This document shows, in pieces, positions 1 to 10,714 of a DNA stretch of 32,864 bases. Below the pieces are notes generated by a model that was given only the letters and a program-made list of their open reading frames with translations, ran no database searches and was not told where the DNA came from. This DNA comes from Saprospiraceae bacterium (GTDB lineage Bacteria; Bacteroidota; Bacteroidia; Chitinophagales; Saprospiraceae). The stretch is taken from contig JADJLN010000003.1 of NCBI GenBank assembly GCA_016710115.1, forward strand, positions 1 through 32,864. The letters run 5' to 3'. How positions within the stretch are numbered: the first letter of the stretch is position 1; every line of letters begins with the position of its first letter. The position numbers and the translations under genes are program-made.

Positions 1-379
1 GATGCTCCCAAAACGTCACGAATTCCTAGGACTGATGGTGGAGGGCACATTCCTTCTAACGATGTCATTACAACATCACCAATCTCCCTCACCACTGTCT
101 ACAGACGTTGTCAATCGAATACCAGAGGCACCGGATCGGACGACCTGATCACCAACCTCACCGACGATGATGTTCAATTACTCCATTACGGAAACACAAA
201 TAGTCAAGCCGAAGAATATACTCATCCGGGCTTCCTGATTTTGAGTGGACGGTAGAGTAGACAGAAGCTACCTATCCAGACCCAACAAATCAGCCTCTCC
301 AACCTACCGTGGAAAATAGATTGAAAGTCCTTTATTTCTGTCATGTGGTCCGTATGTCGGAATTTCAAATCATGCTAAC
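1..379. other. Unassigned left edge
   Basis: No gene is recognised here. Frame +1 stays open from the window edge to a TAG at 253-255, so the C-terminal end of a gene lying outside the window is possible. The peptide contains a run reading DDLITNLTDDDVQLL but matches no family I can name. In many Bacteroidota a DUF1800 gene precedes the DUF1501 gene found next, but I could not recognise DUF1800 motifs. Confidence 0.2.
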
Positions 380-1796
380 ATGAAGAATAGAAAAATTCAG
401 CAGGAGAGATTTTTATTAAAACCTCTGCGTTAGCCTCCATTCCCCACACGCTGGTGGTTTCCCAATATTCGCCACCCTTGATCAAGTACTTCCAATTTCG
501 ATGGGGATAGTGAAAAATATTGGTCTGGTCCAGTTGCAGGAATGGAATGATGGCACGGCTTCCATCTATCATGCTGAACAATATGCTAATCTGCGGGAAA
601 TGCGTCCAGAGGAAATATCAGTCCCTGAAAATACCATCCTGAATGTACACAATGCATATGGATTTCATCCGTCCATGCAGGATTGAAGAAAGGTATTTGG
701 GAATCACGAATGCACAGGTATTATTGTTTCAAAAACGTCGGGTATCCCAACAAAACCGTTCACGTTCCGATCAACAGATATCTGGAATTCATCAAGCGCT
801 GAAGAGTTCGACAACACGGGTTGGATCGGACGACTCCCTTCGACCTCAATCACAGTGAATACGAATGGATATCCAAATGGTGATTACGCCCCATCCATTG
901 CCTTGACCATGGGAAAATTGTTTCCCGGGAGCTGTCAGGGGTGAATGCGAATTACAGTCTGTCCATATTGGATCCATTCCAATCGAGGGTACCGCACTCG
1001 TCAGTGCAGAGGGAAATATCCTGCCAATTGTTTCAGTGATACGTTGACCTTTATCAATGACACAGTCCACAAAACCAATGCCTACTTGCTTCCGTGATCA
1101 GTAGAAGCTGCAAATGCCGGAAACAACCTGTCCGCCAAATAGGACAGCCTCGGAAACAAATGTACTTAAAAGCTGAAACATGTTGCCCGACTGATCTCAG
1201 GAGGCCCTCGCAAGCAAAGTAATGTTTGTTCGGCTGGGTGGATTTGATCACATGACAATCAGGTCGTGGACGGTGCCACGACAACGAGGAACAACACGAT
1301 GAACTGCCTACCGCGAATTATCAGATGCCATTGTGCATTTCAGGATGATCTCAATCTGGCCATTGTCAGCAACAAGGGTGATCGGCATGACCTATCCCGG
1401 TTAGCAGACGGATCCGGTCGAAGTCGGCCTTTGGCACCGATCATGGAACCACAGCACCACAGTTTCTCTTTGGATCCCTGTTGACAACCAGATATGGGGC
1501 GTCATCGAAATTGACACCAGTTCGATATCGAGGAGGGTGTTACCATGCAATTTGATTTCAGGAGATGTGTACACGGTACTATTTTTGGAAGGATTGGTTT
1601 TGGGATTGAAAACAGACGAAGTCAAGAATGTCCTTCATGAGGGATGTGCAGATACTTCCGCTGTTCAAACCCAGGATGCGTCAAACAACTTCAACAGATC
1701 AATTCTATCCCCAAAAAGGACCTGCACAGATCCAATTATGGCCAAATCCTGAACAGCATTTTGCAGGTGGACCTGTCAATTTATCGCCCTAGCTAA
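380..1796 (+). pseudogene. DUF1501 family protein, heavily decayed
   Basis: The reading frame starts at ATG 380 with MKNRKIQQERFLLKTSALAS, which resembles the RRDFL-KTSALAS signal start of DUF1501 proteins. It breaks at a TAG after 44 codons. Further conserved pieces follow in order but in changing frames: LVQLQEWNDG (family usual VQLxGGNDG) near 525, QYANLREMRPEEISVPENT near 570, GFHPSM near 660, a Y-P-N-x-x-x-x-H-x-R-S type region near 740, NTGWIGRLPS near 815, VRLGGFDHH-like near 1230, FGTDHGTTAPQFLFG near 1430, and a Q-F-D-F-R plus W-F-G-like end near 1545-1615. The last part (GQILNSILQVDLS near 1740) may be a T9SS sorting-domain remnant. DUF1501 proteins are exported members of the alkaline phosphatase-like superfamily with unproven substrates. 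At least six frame changes plus stops make it non-functional as written. Confidence 0.72.
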
Positions 1797-2017
1797 AATT
1801 CAAGATATTTGACGCTCCCGGTTGCCCTGATCGCTACCACTTGATGTCGGAAATTGTCTGGCCCACAACATATTCTTGCGCTGGATTTTCTCCTCGTACC
1901 CCTCGGTCGTACTTTATACATGTTGAAATTCGAGGACCCTAGAAAACGAAATTCATTGAAAGTATAAGTCGACCTGACACATTCCGTCATGCAACACCTG
2001 TAACACGCTCACCACCC

Positions 2018-2813
2018 ATGCGCTATTTCATTCCTCGGCTTAGTGGCGCCAATACGGCGGTTGGCAGAAACGGGACAATACACGGAATACTATTCCGGGA
2101 GATTGTCGAACACGCTCCAAATAATAGCTTCGAAAAATGGCATTGCCGTGTATGGTTGCGGGTCGAACCGATGCCGGTGTGCATGCCAGCCGGTATATCA
2201 CCTGCATATCAACTCGGACGGGCTCGGCGATCGACCTGAAATACCGGCTGAATAAAAATCTGCCCCTGACGACATTGCCGTATTCGATGTCGTACAGGTC
2301 AGCGAAAATCAACACGCCAGATATTCGGCCATCTCGCGTACCTACGATTATGTCATCCACTTGAAAAAAGACCCGGTCCTCATCCGGTACAGCAACTTCT
2401 ATGAAGATGTCACGCTGGATATCGAAATGATGAAACAGGCCTGCGCACTTATCCAGGCTACCACAGATTGCAAACCGCTGTGCAAACAACCGGAACTGTA
2501 TGACAATACATTGTGTCAGATCAGTGCATGTACACTGTTTGTCAATGAAGATCAGGGACGCATGCGATTCACCATCACCAGCAACCGATTCCTGAGGGGC
2601 ATGGTCCGGTACTGTATCTATTTTCTTGTCAAAGTAGGCAGCGGTGAACTGACGCTGGACGAGTTCAAGTCCATCCTCAACCAGGAGACCCTACTGACCC
2701 AGAAGCAACCGGCACTCCCCCATGGCCTCTTTTTGAGTCATGTCGAATATCCCTTTCTGTCATTTCAGGATTCTCACCAGCTGATCCGATGGATGAAAAC
2801 CGGATTGGAATAA
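2018..2813 (+). pseudogene. truA: tRNA pseudouridine synthase A, frameshifted
   Basis: TruA converts uridines 38-40 of the tRNA anticodon arm to pseudouridine in the cytoplasm. The start MRYFI at ATG 2018 fits the family. The catalytic block GRTDAGVHASRY is at 2161-2196, and its nucleophilic Asp codon is 2170-2172. It is followed by KYRLNKNLP near 2243, HARYS-like and SRTYDY-like residues near 2320, and then the intact C-terminal part 2361-2813 with CKQPELYDNT, LFVNEDQGRMRFTITSNRFL and RGMVRYCIYFLV. Total length is about 265 codons, normal for bacterial TruA. At least three reading frames are needed to rebuild it, with shifts around 2040-2130 and 2230-2350. TruA is usually single copy and beneficial, so either a second copy exists elsewhere or the frameshifts are sequence errors. 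Confidence 0.82.
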
Positions 2814-3009
2814 GAGCTCTCGCATTCTTCTCTACAATGTCTATATTCGTTTCCGGGAAGGAAGAAAAGATGAAAAACTGAAAGAACCCTACTGAGAAAC
2901 ATGTTCATATCGGTTTGTTTGCATACTGATTTTACAGGTATCCAAATGTTCTATAAAGCAAATACCAGTGTGTTGGTAATCAATAGAATATCCTTCTTCA
3001 AACCATACT

Positions 3010-3063
3010 ATTAAAAAAAAAGAGTCTCTGCCTGGTTCATGTCGCCAAACCAGGGCCTCTCAA
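3010..3063. terminator. Possible transcription terminator hairpin
   Basis: CCTGGTT and AACCAGG form a stem around a loop of about ten bases, with further imperfect GAG/CTC pairing outside. An A run at 3014-3022 would be a T run on the minus strand, so the structure could end minus-strand transcription or both strands. It lies about 200 bases after truA. Confidence 0.35.
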
Positions 3064-3139
3064 TCACATCATGACCACTATGCTTCATGTTTCATTTTTG
3101 TGTAACTTTATTAACAAATTTAATCGAAGATCGCCGCAT

Positions 3140-3224
3140 TGTTTTGCCGATATGCGAGGGACTTTGTACTGAAGCGAAGAATTTGATGAGGACTAATTGC
3201 AGTTCGGCATACAACGGCAAAACA
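3140..3224. repeat. Long interrupted inverted repeat
   Basis: The arm TGTTTTGCCG at 3140-3149 is perfectly complementary to CGGCAAAACA at 3215-3224. A second arm TATGC (3151-3155) pairs with GCATA (3207-3211), giving a two-part stem that closes about 50 bases. The function is unknown. It could be a folded non-coding RNA, a recombination site or a mobile-element remnant. Confidence 0.5.
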
Positions 3225-3324
3225 GGAGCGGCCAGGTCATGATGTTTACAACAATCAAACGCGGAGTCATAATAAGTGAAACGTCAACCATGAAACAAGG
3301 CCCATTTTGCGACAAGCACTTTTG

Positions 3325-3351
3325 GGTACTTTTTGGTGCCTCAAAAGTACC
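3325..3351. repeat. Perfect 9-bp hairpin
   Basis: GGTACTTTT at 3325-3333 pairs with AAAAGTACC at 3343-3351 over a nine-base spacer. From memory, similar GGTACTTTT/AAAAGTACC hairpins recur between genes in Bacteroidota genomes. No T run follows directly, so it is not called a terminator. Confidence 0.45.
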
Positions 3352-3536
3352 TACTGGTGCTCAGGGGTGGCGATGAGGCGGGCCAGAAATGAAAAACTTC
3401 ACTAAAATATTATAGATGAACCGATTGAGTGGAAGACCGCATATTTGCCAAGGGCAACATTGGCAGAATAAATTTTAACTGGATGCCATGCTCCACTCTT
3501 CCTCAGCGAATAATTCCCACCATAGAACCTGAAATA

Positions 3537-4001
3537 ATGAAACGATTTGCCATCATCATCCTCATGCTGACAGCATCTTTCCTGACTGGATTCGCCATCC
3601 GGTCAGTCACCTCATCACCACACAAAAACACAACAGAAATGAAAAAAGTAACCGGCATCGGAGGCATCTTTTTCAAAAGCAAGGAGCCCAAAAAAATGAC
3701 TGAATGGTATGCACAAAACCTCGGTCTGAATACCAATCCTTACGGGGCCACATTCGACTGGTATGAAGGGGATGACAACACAAAAAAAGCCCAAACCCAA
3801 TGGGCCCCGTTTTCCGATAGCACCGATTATTTCGCGCCCTCCACAAAAGAATTCATGATCAATTATCGGGTGCACAACCTGGAAGCGCTCGTCGAAGAAT
3901 TGAAAAAAGCAGATGTCACTTTCGTGGACGATGTAGTGACATATGAATATGGAAAATTTATTCACATCCTCGACCCGGAAGGAAACAAGATCGAATTGTA
4001 G
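3537..4001 (+). CDS. VOC (glyoxalase/bleomycin-resistance fold) protein
   Basis: The protein has an N-terminal hydrophobic segment (MKRFAIIILMLTASFLTGFA) followed by a single vicinal oxygen chelate domain. That domain begins KKVTGIGGIFFKSKEP, continues with MTEWYAQNLGLN, and ends KFIHILDPEGNKIEL. Such domains bind a divalent metal and act in varied small-molecule reactions; the substrate cannot be told from sequence. I chose ATG 3537 because it gives a signal or anchor sequence. An upstream in-frame ATG at 3429 adds residues without family character, and ATG 3639 would give a cytoplasmic protein of typical VOC length. The ORF stops at TAG 3999-4001 exactly where the family motif IELWEP expects Trp. 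The next six codons (EPPVEE) are in frame before TAA 4020-4022, so a TGG-to-TAG change is likely. The loss is only seven residues, so function may survive. Confidence 0.8.
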   Translation: MKRFAIIILMLTASFLTGFAIRSVTSSPHKNTTEMKKVTGIGGIFFKSKEPKKMTEWYAQNLGLNTNPYGATFDWYEGDDNTKKAQTQWAPFSDSTDYFAPSTKEFMINYRVHNLEALVEELKKADVTFVDDVVTYEYGKFIHILDPEGNKIEL

Positions 4002-4022
4002 GAGCCTCCAGTGGAGGAATAA

Positions 4023-4362
4023 TCTGCAGCTGACTTTGGATTCCCAGGCGACCTCGGAGGAGGACCAACTTGCCGGATCTCCGAAGGTATCCAGAATAAT
4101 TGCGAACTGAACTGCACCTGGCAGTCCTGGGAGCATTTCATGAATGACTACCCGGTGTCATGGCTACCCGTACAGCTGTGATCTCACTGGTTGAAACGGA
4201 ATCCTGCGGGCCGGAAAACCGGGAGGAAACAGCTGATCCATTTTTTAACGTACGACCCGGTATCTCGTCTTTCCAAGTCAGAGGCATGTCTCGCTATAAA
4301 GGCGAAACAGGTCGGTCCACTTTCCTATCTTGCTGCACATCCAGCTTTACCATCCACACAAC
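4023..4362 (+). other. Spacer with a short cysteine-containing open stretch
   Basis: In the same frame as the VOC gene, after its ancestral TAA, about 50 codons stay open up to a TGA near 4180. They include DFGFPGDLGGGPTC and NNCELNCTW. There is no start codon at the head and no family is recognised. It may be the tail of a decayed small gene or chance. Confidence 0.25.
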
Positions 4363-6539
4363 ATGCGCTATTGTATTTTCTTGTTCCTCCTGTTGCCTCT
4401 CTGGCTATCTGCACAAAAAACTGCCTACATTCCCAATTATCTTCTCGACGGGGCCACGGTAGATGGAAGTCAGTTTACTTGGGATAAAACCGCAGAAAGT
4501 GAAAATTTCACTCTCATCTGGGGTGATGAAGCGGGGATTGATCCGCCATCCGCCTCCGACCCCGACCTTCGTTTTCAACCCCAGGAAATCCTGGACACCC
4601 TGGAATGGATCTATCAACAGATGGCAGACATTGGATTTGTGTGGGACACCATCGGGACGAATCTGCACCTCTACAAGATCCCGGTCATTATGCTCAACAC
4701 ATTTGGTCCCGACGGGGTGACCGGGTGGGCATTTGGCGGTGATGCGGACGGAATCATGGGCACATTCTGGGCTCATCCGCTCGCGATGAAAGGGGGGCAT
4801 GTCGCCGCTCATGAACTCACCCATTCGCTCCGAGGCACAATGTAATATTGATTATCGAACCATCCATGGCCTTGGACCAGTCTGGCAAAATGCCGGCATT
4901 TTCTGGGAGACACATGGCAATTTTATGCGCAATCTGATCTATCCCCAGGATGTCACTGCCTGGGGGATGGATGTCTATCATGTCGAAACCTGGGGCGATT
5001 GGAAAAACACGTATGAAAATTATGCGCTGCTCATGGCCATTGCGGATATGGACGGTCTCGACATCATCAACCGGTTATGGCGCGAATCATTGCCCTACGA
5101 ATATCCCCTTCAGGCATATAAACGGCTACGAGGATTCAGTCCATTCGAACTGAACGATCACCTGTATGATTACGCCAAACGAATGGCGACTTATGATATC
5201 AGCATCAAGAGTGTCGGTAATTATTTCCGTGCCCGGCGCGCTGATGACCTCCAGAACTGGCTTGCTCCCATTCAGTCAACCTGGACCATTCTCGAACAGG
5301 ATTCTCTCTCTCCGGGACATTTTTCTGTGCCCATTCACCTGGCGCCGGAAGAATTTGCCTATAACATGATTCCCATCCATCCCCACCCGGACAGTTGTGC
5401 TGTCATCATCCGGTTTAAAGGCCATACAGATGCCAATCCACATGCCGGCTGGCGCTATGGATTTGTCACCGCTAAAGCCGACGGAACAGTCAGCCGATAT
5501 GGTGAAACAAATCACGAAGCAGATCAGGAAATAGCCTTCGAGCTGCTTCCCGGCGAATCGGCTATGTATTTTGTGGTCATGGGTGCGCCGACTGACGGCA
5601 TCACCACCAATCCCACGAATGACACTTGGAAAGGATACCCCAAACATTTTCGTTTTCCATACGAAATGACCATTTCAGGAGGCTCTCCCGAAGGCGCACA
5701 GGCTCCTGAACTATTCCGGTCTCAACTGAAAAACGGAGGCCATCTCCATCCCAATGGCGGTGGTTGGGTGGAGAATTCGACAACTGTCGCCAATTCCGTT
5801 TTTATCGGACCTCATGCCATTGTATTGGGCAACAGTCAGATCAGCGGGGATGTCAAGATCACGAACACGGCTATTGTGCGCGATGCACAGATCTCTGACC
5901 AGGTGATCATTGAGAGCAATGCATGTGTACAGGAGGCACGTTATCGGATCAGGCACGAATTGGTGGTCAGGCTTTTCTCGAAAACAACACCATTTCGGAA
6001 ATGCCCGCGTCCACATGCGTGCGCGAGTAAAGCAACTACACGTTGCACGGGGATATCGAAGTCGGTGGCGATGTAATTGTTTATAATTCATCGGGGATTG
6101 TGACAATGGGGTGTATTACCGGATGACCAATTATTACCAGGATAATCTTCTCGAATGTGATGACCGGACTGCCACCCATCCCGACAATCTGGATGTCAAT
6201 AACCCGATCACCGGATTTGAATCCAGTGACATGCTCCTGTCATGCAATTGTGAGAATTATCCAGGTTGTCTGACTGTGACGGTTCATCCTGCTCCGGAAT
6301 TTTCTCAAGAATATCTGTTATTTCCCAATCCGGTGAATTCGTATTTATTTATCCAGCACCCCGGACATTCCGGTGAACCTGTCGATATACAGATTACTGA
6401 TCTCACTGGACATATCCTGATTTCCGGCATGGATTATCCGGGAAATATTGATCTGTCTGGATTGCCTGATGGGATACTTCAGGTAACCATTCGCCAAAAT
6501 GCGATGTACACCGATATGCCCCGGTTTGTCCAGCACTGA
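4363..6539 (+). pseudogene. DUF6055-like HExxH protein with beta-helix and T9SS sorting domain
   Basis: This is a secreted, metallopeptidase-like protein. ATG 4363 begins a clear signal peptide (MRYCIFLFLLLPLWLSAQ). The N-terminal domain contains FTLIWGDEAG and a zinc-type HExxH motif (HELTH, 4810-4824), then NAGIFWETHGNFM. This matches the layout of DUF6055/Svx-type proteins as I know them, and peptidase activity is inferred. After about residue 420 come short hexapeptide-like steps (VFIGPHAIVLGNSQISGDV) typical of a left-handed beta-helix. The C-terminus (LLFPNPVNSYLFIQHPG to MPRFVQH) is a T9SS type A sorting domain. The first frameshift is at about 4825-4850, right after HELTH, and further shifts and a stop fall in 5930-6110, where the helix continues as GDIEVGGDVIVYN. 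The rebuilt length is about 720 codons. As written it cannot make the full protein. Confidence 0.7.
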
Positions 6540-6732
6540 CAATTGACATTGGGAAGTCAGGACCAGATAAAGGAAGTGGTATAACAACCGATAATCAGCA
6601 TTGACTTACGCTGAATTGAAAAGGATTTCGGACGAACGTTCATCTTCAGTACACTCTGATAAAAACAGGAATTCTGGACTGAACCAGCAAAGCATAGAAT
6701 ATGTATCTTTAATTGGCACAGAATCAACTCCG

Positions 6733-7614
6733 ATGAAAACATCCCTTTACCTCCTCAGCATCCTGCTTAGCATCATTTTGTCGAGCATCCTCCCGGCACA
6801 ATCTCCACTGCTGGTAGCGGAAGGCAACCAATGGAATACCGTGAACTGGCCCACATTCGGCCGGAATACGTCATCCTTCCGGCAGAAAATAGGAGAAGAC
6901 ACCCTGCTTGATAACACGGTTTACCACAAGGTCTATTCATCCAATAAAGAATTCGGATCCGACTGGAAGTTCTGCGGGGATTACCTTCGGCAGGACACGT
7001 TGACCAACCGGGTGTATTACAAGGATAACAAAGACGATGAAATACTCCCCATGACTTCAACTTGGGTCTGAATGACACATTTACTGTCAGTGATTATTCG
7101 GGAGTATTCTGCCAACAGACCGTCACCCAGATCGACACTATCCTGCTGAACAATGGCGAACCGAGGAAACGGTTGAAACTGGCAAACATAGATTCTCCTT
7201 CAGATACACAGTATTGGATCGAAGGTCTAGGCAGTACATTAGCCCTCATTGATTATTCCCGGATTTTGTTTTACGGATTTTTCACTCGAACTCCTTTGCT
7301 TTTATGCCAATGGAGAGCTTCTCTATCCACCTGCGCCGCAGTCCTGTTTTATTACATCAACCGAAATTCCATCCTCGCCACCGCCATATTCGGTACAACC
7401 CAATCCGTTTACGTCAACCTTTACGATTCAATCGGAAAGCATTCTGTTCAATCGTTTTGTGCTTTACAATCTCATTGGAGAGCGTATGACCGAAGGCCAG
7501 ATCAACCAACCTAGTCATCAGGTGGAATGCACTAACCTTCCATCCGGCACCTATCTCTTGTCACTCACGGATGAACACGGCCTGCAATATTCCAGATGGA
7601 TGGTCAAGATCTGA
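6733..7614 (+). pseudogene. T9SS-secreted protein of unknown function, frameshifted
   Basis: ATG 6733 gives a signal peptide (MKTSLYLLSILLSIILSS). The mature part reads GNQWNTVNWPTFGRNTSS, IGEDTLLDNTVYHKVYSS and WKFCGDYLRQDT, which I recognise as a Bacteroidota-type secreted protein without known function. At about 7030-7060 the frame changes, since DFNLGLNDTFTVSDY runs across the break. It changes again at about 7250-7300, restoring LELLCFYANGELLYPP. The end PNPFTSTFTIQ to LSLTDEHGLQYSRWMVKI is a T9SS type A sorting domain. Rebuilt length is about 290 codons. Two shifts make the copy non-functional as written. Confidence 0.68.
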
Positions 7615-7749
7615 ACAGCGCGATTGATCAGGCACAAACAGGAACGATCGGGAGGGAATTGAGAAAGGCGGACTCAGGTAAAATGCATATAAAATGGAAG
7701 TGTGAGCCTGAAATGACAACAGATATTCTAAAATTAAACTGAAATAGAC

Positions 7750-8635
7750 ATGGAAAACAAATGGATGCATGAAGCACATACAATTTTAACCGTGGCACTA
7801 TTTTTCACTCTGTTTGCATCGTTAAACGGACAAATTGCAAATAGCTACCCGTTTGACAGTTTAATACAAAATGACCCGGATGTCATTTTTACTGAAATGT
7901 TTGAAGGACCTGCTTCCAATTTCATCACAAGCGGTAATTGGAACACGGTATCGCCAAATCCGTCAAACATTCTTTCAGATCCTTCCGTACCGGCCGGCAG
8001 TCATGGAATACAATCATTACGTCTTCTAACCATACAGGACGGAACAAACCCCAATCAAAACACGCTTGTTTATAAAAAGATATCACCCGACATCACAGAT
8101 TCTATTTTCATTCGATATTATATCAAGTACGATACCAATACTGTCTATCATCATTCCGGATTATGGTTAGGTGGGAAAAATCCGCCGTCGTCCTTCAGGA
8201 ACCTGGAGCTATAATCACTTTACTGAAGGTCCTGGAATGCCTTTTGAAGGATTTCAATTCAGAAACGACAATGCCCTGAACCTGAATTATATTTGGTTAC
8301 GAAATTTTAATGATAAAAATACGGTCGGGCACATTGGCAACATTTATTTTGATCATTTGGTTGTGGCGAAAAACTATATCGGGCCCATTTCAACTGCTCC
8401 AATTACAAGCTTCAGCAGCATGAATCACCAGATGACATTTCATTTTATCCGGATCCCGCAAATGGAAGACAATCACTTTTCGTAAAAATTGAAACCCTGT
8501 CCATATTCAATATGCTAGGAAAACCAGTTTTGCAAGCAAATGAGCATCACCATTCTTTCAACGGAATCTTTGAATGACGGAGCATACATTATTCAAGCTG
8601 ACAACAGAATTTACAAACTAATCATCAAGCACTGA
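7750..8635 (+). pseudogene. Secreted jellyroll-like protein with internal loss
   Basis: ATG 7750 starts a signal-peptide-bearing protein (MHEAHTILTVALFFTLFASL). Residues 45-150 read VIFTEMFEGPASNF, GIQSLRLLTIQDGTNPNQNT and IFIRYYIKYDTNTVYHHSGL, which looks like a concanavalin-type or LamG-type beta-sandwich as in secreted carbohydrate-binding or lyase proteins (inferred). After WLGGKNPPSS near 8190 the text jumps to FQFRNDNALNLNY and IYFDHLVVAKNYIGPIS in another frame. The piece normally joining them seems shorter than expected, suggesting an internal deletion. A weak T9SS sorting domain follows (SIFNMLGKPVLQAN, then SLNDGAYIIQADNRIYKLII) across two more shifts, ending at TGA 8633-8635. The region is richer in A+T than the M60 gene further on. 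Confidence 0.55.
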
Positions 8636-8708
8636 ATAATTAAATACTTCAGCTTCAGTGCATATGATAATACATGCGATAGCTCTTTCACGATCCTAGG
8701 GCTCTGTA

Positions 8709-10352
8709 ATGAACAGACGCAATTTTAACCTTCATATTTTTCGCCTACAAGAGGTCGTAATGACCGGGATCTCATAGAACAGTGCACAACTCCCATCACC
8801 CGCATTGGTTGACTGTTGAACAACTGGAATGCCTGAAATCACCCTACATCCCGAACTGGAAAGTGGATTCCAGATACAATGTAGTCAATATGTCTTTTAG
8901 CGTTCCAATCCAATAGCACGGATTATGAAATCGGCTTTACACCTGCACAAGTTCCGGAATCTACGTTCATCGATCAAATCCAAACCCTGCAAAGTCAGGG
9001 TCGAAAAGTTCTGCTCAGTATCGGGGGTGCAAATGATCCAATCAAGTTAGATAATTCCACGGAAAAAAATGTATTTATCAGTTCGCTCAATGATTTGATC
9101 AGCACATATGGTTTGATGGCATTGATATTGACCTTGAGGGAAGTTCACTCTCTGTCAGTGGAGGGACCATCACTTCAATCAACAGATCCCAATCATACCA
9201 TCCATCTGATCGATACCATAAAATCAATCATGTTGGAGTATCAACTGAATAATTCCAAAAAGCTCCTGCTCACGTTTGCTCCGGAGACTGCTTTTGTTCA
9301 AGGCGGCCAATCTGCCTGGAGTGGTATTTGGGGCGCATATTTACCTGTCCTTCATGCGCTTCGTGATTCCCTGGACCTGGTACATGTCCAACTCTATAAC
9401 AGTGGGTCCATGTACGGTATTGACGGGAACATCTATTCTCAGGGGAACCGCCGATTTCATTATTGCCATGACGGAAGCGGTCATCCGGGGGATTTAACGG
9501 CAGGTCTTTGGTCCAGCGGGCCGGCCCATTTATTGGACTTCCTGAGACAAAAAAATTGCAGTGGGCCTGCCTGCCTGTCCGGAGGCTGCCGGTGGTGGGT
9601 TGTCGATACACCAACAATTGGCAGGCTCTACGGTACCTTCTTGGAACTGGCCCCAAACCAGGAAATTATACCTTAATAAATGGAGGCGGATACCCGAATC
9701 TAGGAGGAATGATGACACGAATCATCAATTAAGGATAAAGGAAGCTCCTGCAATATTCTACCGGCCAATATGCGGGTAATTTGAACGCCTGTTTCTGAAC
9801 CCACCACTTCCGGTTGAACTGCTATCCTTCGCAGCCCGACTTTTCGAAGATGAGCAAGTATTGCTCCAATGGCAAACAGCCTCTGAGATAAACAATCATT
9901 ATTTTGGCGTAGAACGGTCCGATGCCGGTGTCCATTGGGAAATACTTGCTTATATACCCGGGGATCCCAATAGTCTAACACTGAAAAATTATCAATACAT
10001 TGATTCAAAGCCACTGGATGGCCGATCTTATTACCGCCTCCAGCAAAAGGATCTTGATGGAGAGATTTCCTATTCGCCAATTGTCAGTATTTTCAATGCT
10101 AAATCTGAACAATGCAATGTCTATCCAAATCCCGTAAAAAATTTCCTCTTCTTCGATGAAGATTGTCCTGGTGAACAACGATTAATCTATGTATACAACA
10201 ATCTGGGGAGGTTGGTTTTGGAATCTCTAATTGAAAAAGGAAAACGACTGGACTTGCATGCCTTGCCTCCAGGCTTGTATTATCTGGTTTCATTTGATTC
10301 AACCAATCTTCAGAAATTATACGCAGTTGAATTTGTAAAATCGGAAGACTGA
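8709..10352 (+). pseudogene. GH18 chitinase-like secreted protein, frameshifted
   Basis: GH18 enzymes hydrolyse chitin with a catalytic Glu in DGxDxDxE. That motif is present as DGIDIDLE at 9115-9138, and the upstream strand motif LLSIGGAN is near 9010, so the catalytic core is recognisable. Shared family text includes DSRYNVVNMSFSVPIQ near 8870, KKLLLTFAPETAFVQGGQSA near 9258-9317 and YNSGSMYG near 9395. The tail 9810-10352 carries PVELLSFAARL, LLQWQTASEINNHYFGVERS, SYYRLQQKDLDG and a T9SS type A sorting domain (VYPNPVKNFLFF onward). The frame breaks at 9111-9114, where GGTTTGATGG appears to have lost one T of a TTTT run just before the catalytic motif. More breaks lie near 8918, 9150, 9450-9600 and 9735-9800. 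The start is uncertain: ATG 8709 is only the nearest candidate. Confidence 0.7.
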
Positions 10353-10714
10353 CCCGCTCATCCGGGATCACACAGGAAAATGGTGTGCCTTGCAGTTTGG
10401 ATTCAGAATACCCCGGTGCATCAGGCGTTAGTCGGGTGCACACTGACGATGAGGCAACATACTGACCTGATCTACATGGTCTATACACCCTGCGTCAAGC
10501 CGGCAAATAAATTCCGGAGAAGGTCACATATCGATCCCCAAAGACCAGCTGATCCAACCTGATTAAATGGAATTGACAACACAAGGATGATATCTTCCCC
10601 TTTACTTCAATGACCAGAATGAAATGCGCCCAACCATCAGGTGCAAGACAGGGTGGTCCTTATGTTCGAAGATTTTCTACTTTAGAGCCACTTCACTTCC
10701 AATCAGCACAACCG
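10353..10714. other. Gene-free spacer
   Basis: No gene, RNA or clear signal is seen between the chitinase-like gene and the M60-like gene. Short open frames here have no family character. The region probably contains the promoter of the gene at 10715, but I could not pick out a convincing Bacteroidota TTTG / TAnnTTTG pair. Confidence 0.4.

Larger units (their letters stand above)
2814..3428. other. Gene-free spacer with inverted repeats
   Basis: No coding region is supported. The stretch holds a probable terminator hairpin at 3021-3063, a long inverted repeat at 3140-3224 and a small perfect hairpin at 3325-3351. Confidence 0.5.

Noticed and set aside
3325..3351. Terminator call for the GGTACTTTT hairpin
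   Set aside because: No T run follows the stem and no gene ends close by on either strand.
3615..4136. 173-codon minus-strand frame over the VOC gene
   Set aside because: The + strand frame has VOC motifs and a signal sequence; the minus frame is Phe-rich and lacks any motif.
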